This document shows, piece after piece, positions 59,701 to 64,000 of a stretch of 64,000 nt of DNA. Below the pieces are notes generated by a model. The model worked only from the letters and a program-made list of their open reading frames with translations, made no database searches and was not told the origin of the DNA. The stretch lies in contig JABBOT010000004.1 in assembly GCA_016165875.1 (NCBI GenBank), positions 18,105,672 through 18,169,671 on the forward strand, read 5' to 3'. The DNA comes from Acanthopleura granulata (Eukaryota > Mollusca > Polyplacophora > Chitonida > Chitonidae). The position numbers were made by a program, and so were the translations under genes. Position 1 is the stretch's first letter. Every line of letters begins with the position of its first letter.

Positions 59701-62061
59701 TAAGGCCTGCTGCCTTTGCAGATGTTCGCCTCAACATTCTCCAATGTGAGTGTGAATAAGTCAACTGACAAATGTAAAACAATGTTTTGCTGATGTATTA
59801 ATCTCTCTTTTTTCTTATTTTCATCTGTCTCTTCTGGTACTGTGTGGTAAATGGCCTGTTGTCATTACTTACATGTACCAGCCTCACTGTAATGCTCTCT
59901 TATTCTGAATGCAAATTCTGTCACATAATGATAGTATGAAAGTCTCCAGCATTTGGTACATATGATTAAATGATGTATATTACTCAGAATTAAATGAATT
60001 TAATACTGAAAATTAATAATACTGAAGGCTTGATGAAAGTGGTCATTTATGTACTTACTCTCATGTACTTTTAGTTATTTTCTTCATAAAATACATTCTT
60101 TAGAAACTGTAACTTAAAGCAAGTTATGTGCTAATGACTGCACGGTCATTCAGATCATGTATTCATTTGATTTACTAGTGATTGGGGACTAATTACTACA
60201 GCTGTTTTTATAGCATGTCTGTGATGGACATACAGTACTGATACACAGTAAGGATTTGTGTAGTGCACAATGAGGGTAGATACTGTGCACAGCATGGATT
60301 TATGTAGTGCACAGTAAGGATACATGTAATGCAGGGTAAGGATTCATGTAGTGCACACTAAGGATAAATGTAGTGCACAGTAATGACACATGTAGTGCAC
60401 AGTAAGGATACATGCAGTACACATTATAAAAGGATACATGTAATACAGACTAAGGATTGATAATACACAGTAAGATTTCCCATAGTAGACAGTAAGGATA
60501 CATGTAGTAATTGGCAAGGGCTCTTTTGGTATACAGTAAGAATTCATGCAGTACACAGTAATGGTTCATGTAAATGTTAAGCATCATGTAAAAGATGTAG
60601 TTTGTTGTTCCATACTACTTCCATATTCTTCAATATTCTCATATGTCGTACTATTAATGAGTTTACAAGTGTCAGACTTATTGCTGGAAGCTGTTAGGTC
60701 AGGTATAAAAACTTTTGGTGAATTTCTCTTTGGAATAGTATGTGATGAAAAAAGGTAATGGTTATTACAAGAAACGGTGTTGGATCATTTCAACGAACAT
60801 TGTGGAATTACTATGCATTCTCAACTTCTGTTTTCCTAACTCTTACAAAGGCGTTTAGAAGTTGGGAGTGACATAACATGGAAAATATCCTTATCATTGG
60901 CTTGATAATGATGTTAATTACTACATTAAAATGTCGTGTACAAATAAGTAGAAGTACTTCCATAAGAATCTGTTCTATGTTGTGTTTTCTTTTTACACTG
61001 TGACATAAGGACATTAAGTAAAATACTTGATGGAAATGTCTTATATTGTGTACATTTCCACTTCAGTGTGATGTTAACCAAGTGAACAATGCACTCAAGA
61101 CCTAGTACAAAACATGCATTTTACATCTATTTTTACAAATGAATCAATTTACAAACTGCAATGACCTTAGAGGGAGGATCGGCTCTTCCAATAACCCAAA
61201 AACATTTTATTTTGTTAAAGTCATCTCAATGTTCATGTGTATCATGGCTAATAAGATAGTGTTACATCATGACACATTAACCATTTGGTCCTCTGTCTTT
61301 TTTAACGCAGGTCATCAAGTGGGAGTCCACCACCTTCGCGCAGGAAGTCTCGTTCACACAGCCCAAGGTAACTATAGCCACACCTGCGTATGTACCATTG
61401 CTTTTGTGTTAGACAATCCTGTGGGGATGTGATAAATGTCTACACATGGGCAACAGACTTCCTTTATGATGTTCTAGATTAAACATCCCCCTCCCCTCCA
61501 ATTCATCCTGTCACTATTTTGCAGTACTGTGGGATATAATGATAAACTCATGAGGACATGAATCTTCTACATTCATTGTACTGAGATTTTCTTCTTACTA
61601 ATGGCAGATACATTTATAATGGTTGTTTTGGGTTCTTTGTTTCCATCTCTTTGGTGGGTGACTCAGAGGATGGTTAGTAGCTATCAAGGAACTTTCAGAA
61701 TGCTGGGAGATAGTACTGGATGTCTGTTTCCATGTACAAGGCAGTTCTCCCCTACTAAATTGATTCAGCTTTCTTAAATTTCGTCTTGACTAAATTTTTT
61801 GATGTTGTCAGTCAAGAGTAATGATCAACAAGTCTCCCACATCAATTTTCTAAAACAAGTGTCATTAGCTTTGCATGAGACCTGTTTTGCTGGCAATGTA
61901 ATATTAAGGGAAAAACAATTTTGAAGGCTTTTGATGTTCAGTGAATTCAAAGATTTCATTTTACCCTATGATTTCAGCAGTAAAAAGAGGGCTCGGCGAT
62001 CCCCTTCACCTCGGAGACGGTCTCGTTCAAGAAGTGGGTCACGTCACCGACAATCCTCCAG
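47740..62061 (+). CDS. SREK1: SREK1 (SFRS12), SR-related splicing regulator with two RRMs
   Basis: Nuclear regulator of splice-site choice. Coding exons read: 47697-47855 (ATG 47740), 48263-48390, 48945-49048, 49403-49558, 49849-50024, 51078-51205, 51441-51639, 52030-52113, 56364-56438, 56892-56951, 57649-57849, 58566-58601, 58973-59008, 59722-59745 (tentative), 61311-61367 and 61978-62061. A 57-nt exon at 48141-48197 is optional. The joined frame is open for 554 codons. RRM1 is residues ~5-80 (MNTSIIQVTNVAPTATRDQM, VKVCFVRFEDS, LTNTVFIDRALAIGPYHD); RRM2 is ~157-232 with RNP2 VYVGNL and RNP1 RFAFVEF, followed by the family signature VNHSNNAIVKP and KKVKEAQSLISAAIDP. From ~270 on the protein is an RS domain, with a KTPPRAYSRRKSRS segment matching the vertebrate RTPPRSYNASRRSRS. 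The N-terminal RRM corresponds to the long vertebrate isoform. The stop codon was not securely found; the last exon may be at 62626 or beyond the window. Confidence 0.93.
48141..48197 (+). CDS. SREK1: SREK1 optional cassette exon in RRM1
   Basis: Acceptor TTATTCTTTACAG before 48141; donor GTAAAA after 48197. It enters and leaves at phase 2, so inclusion adds 19 residues, turning YPSEDILVPVK into YPSDDEDEVSVSDFMVEKYY-KDEDILVPVK, and skipping restores the length seen in other SREK1 proteins. A second, stronger donor (GTAAGT after 48159) lies inside it; using that 19-nt form shifts the frame and meets a stop 14 codons into the next exon. No transcript evidence. Confidence 0.5.
50215..50228. repeat. 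Target-site duplication, left copy
   Basis: TTAAAACCACATTTA immediately before the SINE at 50229 is repeated as AAAACCACACTTTA after it at about 50497-50510, one base different in length. This marks the SINE as a retroposed insertion. Confidence 0.7.
50229..50496 (+). mobile_element. Best-preserved SINE, in SREK1 intron
   Basis: Intact-looking copy: A-box-like GTGGCTCAGTCGGTTAGTGC, B-box-like GTGAGTTCAGGTCCACTC, body CTCTCCGGCCGTACGTGGGA and CTGCCAGCAACCTGCGGATG, then ATAATGCTGGCCGCCGCCAT, and tail AGTACGGCGTAAAACACCAA followed by an AAATAAATATTTAAAATAAA end. Flanked by a ~13-bp target-site duplication. Frames inside it on both strands are by-products of the repeat. Confidence 0.9.
50740..50800 (+). 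mobile_element. Degenerate SINE tail
   Basis: CTGTTGTGTAAGTGGAAAAT, TCTTGAATGTGACTTCAAGC and CAAATGAATGAA align to the SINE end in order, with heavy divergence. Confidence 0.5.
50970..51060 (+). mobile_element. SINE 3' end abutting SREK1 acceptor
   Basis: GACTTTCCTCCCACCATAGT, GTTGGCTGCTGTCATATATA, ACTTGAGTATGGAGTAAAAC and AATAAATAAATAAAT are a worn 3' half of the SINE. The tail ends 17 bases before the exon at 51078, so the branch-point region of that exon lies in SINE sequence. Confidence 0.7.
51441..51639 (+). CDS. SREK1: SREK1 first RS exon
   Basis: Phase 1 in, phase 2 out. It encodes about 65 residues that are almost all Arg and Ser (SRSRSRSRRRRSRSRSRKSP-type), the largest RS block in the window. 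The minus strand is also open here and reads Arg/Asp/Leu repeats; that is an antisense shadow of the RS codons. This exon is the only RS exon in the run that is not phase-symmetric, so it cannot be skipped without breaking the frame. Confidence 0.9.
52114..56363. other. Largest SREK1 intron, no other gene seen
   Basis: 4.25 kb, AT-rich. An open frame of 102 codons at 54868-55176 has no recognisable motif or splice support. The exon before it (52030-52113) lacks an in-frame stop at its donor, and read-through stays open to 52216, so an alternative 3' end there is possible but has no clear AATAAA. Confidence 0.45.
56069..56140. repeat. Intronic repeat, copy 1
   Basis: Ends in a 25-bp block (56116-56140, ATTTTCAATTGCGCACTGAA plus GGACA) identical to 57541-57565, and starts with GTCCTGATGATGATGCTT, close to GTCCTTGTGATGATGCTT in the other copy; the middle differs. 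It lies 224 bp upstream of the RS exon at 56364. Confidence 0.75.
57495..57565. repeat. Intronic repeat, copy 2
   Basis: Partner of 56069-56140 with identical 25-bp end and the same overall length. It lies 83 bp upstream of the RS exon at 57649. Confidence 0.75.
58566..58601 (+). CDS. SREK1: SREK1 36-nt exon, first of a duplicated pair
   Basis: With the two bases before it, the exon reads SLPQQDGETKTER. It has the same length, phase (2-2) and donor (AAAG|GTAAA) as 58973-59008, which reads SIEQPEVEPKPER. Shared positions S..Q....E.K.ER indicate that one exon was copied from the other. Confidence 0.75.
58973..59008 (+). CDS. SREK1: SREK1 36-nt exon, second of the pair
   Basis: Acceptor TTTCTTGTCATTAG, donor AGAAAG|GTAAAA. 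Acidic/proline segment SIEQPEVEPKPER inside the RS domain; see the partner at 58566-58601. Confidence 0.75.
59722..59745 (+). CDS. SREK1: SREK1 candidate 24-nt microexon
   Basis: Acceptor CTGCTGCCTTTGCAG and donor GTGAGTG flank 24 nt that fit the phase-2 series and would encode about RCSPQHSP. The fit in phase, the divisibility by three and the Ser-Pro content support it. Its short length means chance is not excluded. Confidence 0.45.
60235..60570. repeat. 22-bp minisatellite in SREK1 intron
   Basis: Imperfect tandem units of about 22 bp built on GTGCACAGTAAGGATACATG, with variants GCAGGGTAAGGATTCATG, GCACACTAAGGATAAATG and TACAGTAAGAATTCATGC. About fifteen units, strongly diverged, between the SREK1 exons at 59722 and 61311. 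Confidence 0.8.
61978..62061 (+). CDS. SREK1: SREK1 last secure RS exon, tandem acceptor
   Basis: The acceptor is TTTCAGCAG, a NAGNAG site, so the exon can start at 61978 or 61981; the two forms differ by one Ser (SSKKRARR or SKKRARR). It encodes KRARRSPSPRRRSRSRSGSR and ends AG|GTAAAG at phase 2. Confidence 0.85.
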
Positions 62062-62625
62062 GTAAAGTCTCTCTCTCTCTCTTGGCATTTAACAACAATG
62101 AAGTAGCAAAATCCATGCATGCCATATAATTTCACGTAATGTCACTACTCCATGATGATTATTCAAACATATTCTGATGGCATTATTCTGTGTTGACTGA
62201 TAAAATTATACTTTTTGTGAAGCCCTGCAACTGACCAATCCAACCTCTGTAGTTTGTCTCCAAAATCAAATCAAAAATGTGCATAAATTGCCCTGAAAGT
62301 TGCTCTTTCATATGCGAAAAGGTTGAGGGATTGGGTAGAATACAAAACAGTATTTGCATAGAAAACAAGTGCAAGTCTTAGGGGTTCATAGGCGTTGACC
62401 TTATCTACCGTTAAGTTAAGAACGGTAGTTAAGAGATTTAAAATACTGAATACAGGGTTGAAAAAAGTATGCTATAAGCTAAGAAAAATTGAATACATTT
62501 CACTAAAACTCAATTCTGGTAGGTGTACACATGATCATAAACTTATATATTCTTTGCTAAAAGTATCAAATATTTCCACATTTTTCTGTTTCTTAAATTT
62601 ATCTGGGAATAACTTCTCCATTCAG

Positions 62626-62658
62626 AGCACATGGATCGAAAGGTACGGTACATCCCTA
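62626..62658 (+). CDS. SREK1: Possible SREK1 terminal exon
   Basis: ACTTCTCCATTCAG is a fair acceptor; reading on from phase 2 gives about RAHGSKGTVHP then TAA near 62658. An AATAAA lies at about 63088. The peptide has no RS character and cannot be matched to family C-termini, so this is only a candidate; the true end may lie past 64000. Confidence 0.25.
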
Positions 62659-62659
62659 A

Positions 62660-64000
62660 ACAGCATGCGTCCCTTGCCCTACAGGAATTCCTACCCAAGA
62701 TTGACTTACCTTGTACACAGGCAACAGAATTAATATGAGATAGCAAAGTACGAGACTGTCTGGTGAGGGGTTTCTTCCTAGACGACAGACGACTGCTTCT
62801 TAATGCTGTACTGGAGGGCCTTACTTGGTTTGTCAAAACCGCAGGCCGGCATTTGTAGAAGCGACCTCGATGAAGACAGAAACGGTTGATAAAAAAACTT
62901 ATATATTGCCATTGAAGGATAAGTTTATCGTTCTGAGCACTAATAGCGACAGTTATAGACCTAAACTGCAATGCAAAATATGTGCGATGCATCTGTCTGC
63001 AATGAACGGATTAAAGTCCGCCATCAAAATGTGAAGGGTGTTGCACTTAATCTGATGCAGTCAATTCAGTGAGTGACGTAAAACACAAATAAACAGAATA
63101 TCAAATGTAATTCAATTATTAATATTTTAATTAACATCAATTCAAAGTTAAAATCAATCAAACAAGGTTATAAAAAACAGTACATATATATGACAATTCT
63201 CTGGATGTTTTTTACCTTCAAACGGGATACTTTTAAAATGAAGAAAACATATAGTTTGTAAAATGTTGGGGCCCTCTGCCTTTACACGGATTCTGAATAT
63301 ATGTAACAGAAAGGGAAGGAGAAGGTAGCATATTTCTTTGTAACCAGATGGTTACAAAGAAAGTTCGGAATTTCTCTGTATCTTATTAATTCTAGATAGG
63401 GTAAATATGTATAAACTCAAAATGCCTACATAATAGGGCAGTTGGATCTGAAAAATACTCTAACCTTGAAAAACTAAATATTTCTGTGAGGGTAGTTAAC
63501 ATTTTGATGTCTATGAACCCCTGAGACTGTACTTTGTCGTTACACAACACAAATAAGTGACAAAACAATTTCACTCTCCAAAATAAGGAATCATTAATGA
63601 AACCAGTGCGTCCGTGTTCTGGCTCTGTAGTCTGATCAGTGGGTGACCAGTAGGACTTATGGCTACCATATTGATTATCAACCAAATTGGAAACAGATCT
63701 GAGATATGATAGACAAGTTGTTTCTCCGAGTATAGAATATATGAAAACCAAATGGGACCTTCCTGGTTATGCTGCAATTGGTACAACACATTGTAGTCAG
63801 TTTCATTGACTTCCCAAAGACAAGATGACAAGGGAAAATGTGGGTAACAGACATTAATACTTCTAGCTGTCCAACAACTACATGAAATAAAGTGTGGACT
63901 GGCCTCTGAACAGGGGCATGAAGGCCCTCGTTCTCAACAAGTTTCTCTCACAGTTTAGAACCCTGTACATGTTCATCCCTGTATTTTACCACGGCCCAGT
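62660..64000. other. Right edge, no exon recognised
   Basis: Short frames only. It holds a perfect 13-bp hairpin at 63333-63362. It is SREK1 3' UTR, intron or intergenic depending on where SREK1 ends. Confidence 0.4.

Overview
The window is animal nuclear DNA: AT-rich, intron-dense, with genes split into short exons bounded by GT..AG sites and scattered with short interspersed repeats. The closest guess is a mollusc, probably a bivalve. That rests on a repeated tRNA-derived SINE whose 3' end (ATATAAGTGAAATATTCTTGAGTACGGCGTAAAACACCAAT..AAATAAATA, described in parts below) is of a kind I associate with bivalve genomes, on many TACATGTA words, and on protein sequences that are bilaterian but clearly not vertebrate or insect. 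There is no prokaryotic or viral gene content.

Layout. 1-4.5 kb: an 18-bp minisatellite, two copies of a ~320-bp dispersed repeat and a 31-bp tandem array, all probably inside the gene that starts at 5.4 kb. 4.57-5.38 kb (-): the first coding exon of an SLC10A3/SLC10A5-like membrane protein; the rest of the gene was not found and should lie in or beyond the left edge. 13.57-31.13 kb (+): eleven exons of TRAPPC13, complete except for the first short exon, which I could not place. Its introns carry SINEs and a broken non-LTR retrotransposon. 37.84-45.09 kb (-): a complete SGT gene (small glutamine-rich TPR co-chaperone, SGTA/SGTB type), 318 residues from ten coding exons that all join in frame. 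47.70-62.06 kb and probably beyond (+): SREK1, a splicing regulator with two RRMs followed by a long RS domain built from many small exons.

TRAPPC13 (+) and SGT (-) are convergent, and SGT and SREK1 (+) are divergent. The same three genes in the same relative orientations are linked on human chromosome 5q12 (TRAPPC13, SGTB, then NLN and ERBIN, then SREK1), so this looks like an old bilaterian gene neighbourhood. The genes do not form a single pathway: TRAPPC13 serves vesicle tethering, SGT serves sorting of tail-anchored and mislocalised membrane proteins, and SREK1 serves pre-mRNA splicing.

The most interesting parts are the architecture of SREK1 (a run of in-frame phase-2 RS exons, a duplicated 36-nt exon, and a cassette exon in RRM1 with an internal frame-breaking donor), a 9-nt microexon in TRAPPC13, and a ~620-bp near-palindrome beside tandem tRNA-Ser-like units in the first coding intron of SGT. 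No previously undescribed multi-gene system was found. Exon borders are my reading of splice consensus and reading frame; no transcript data were available.
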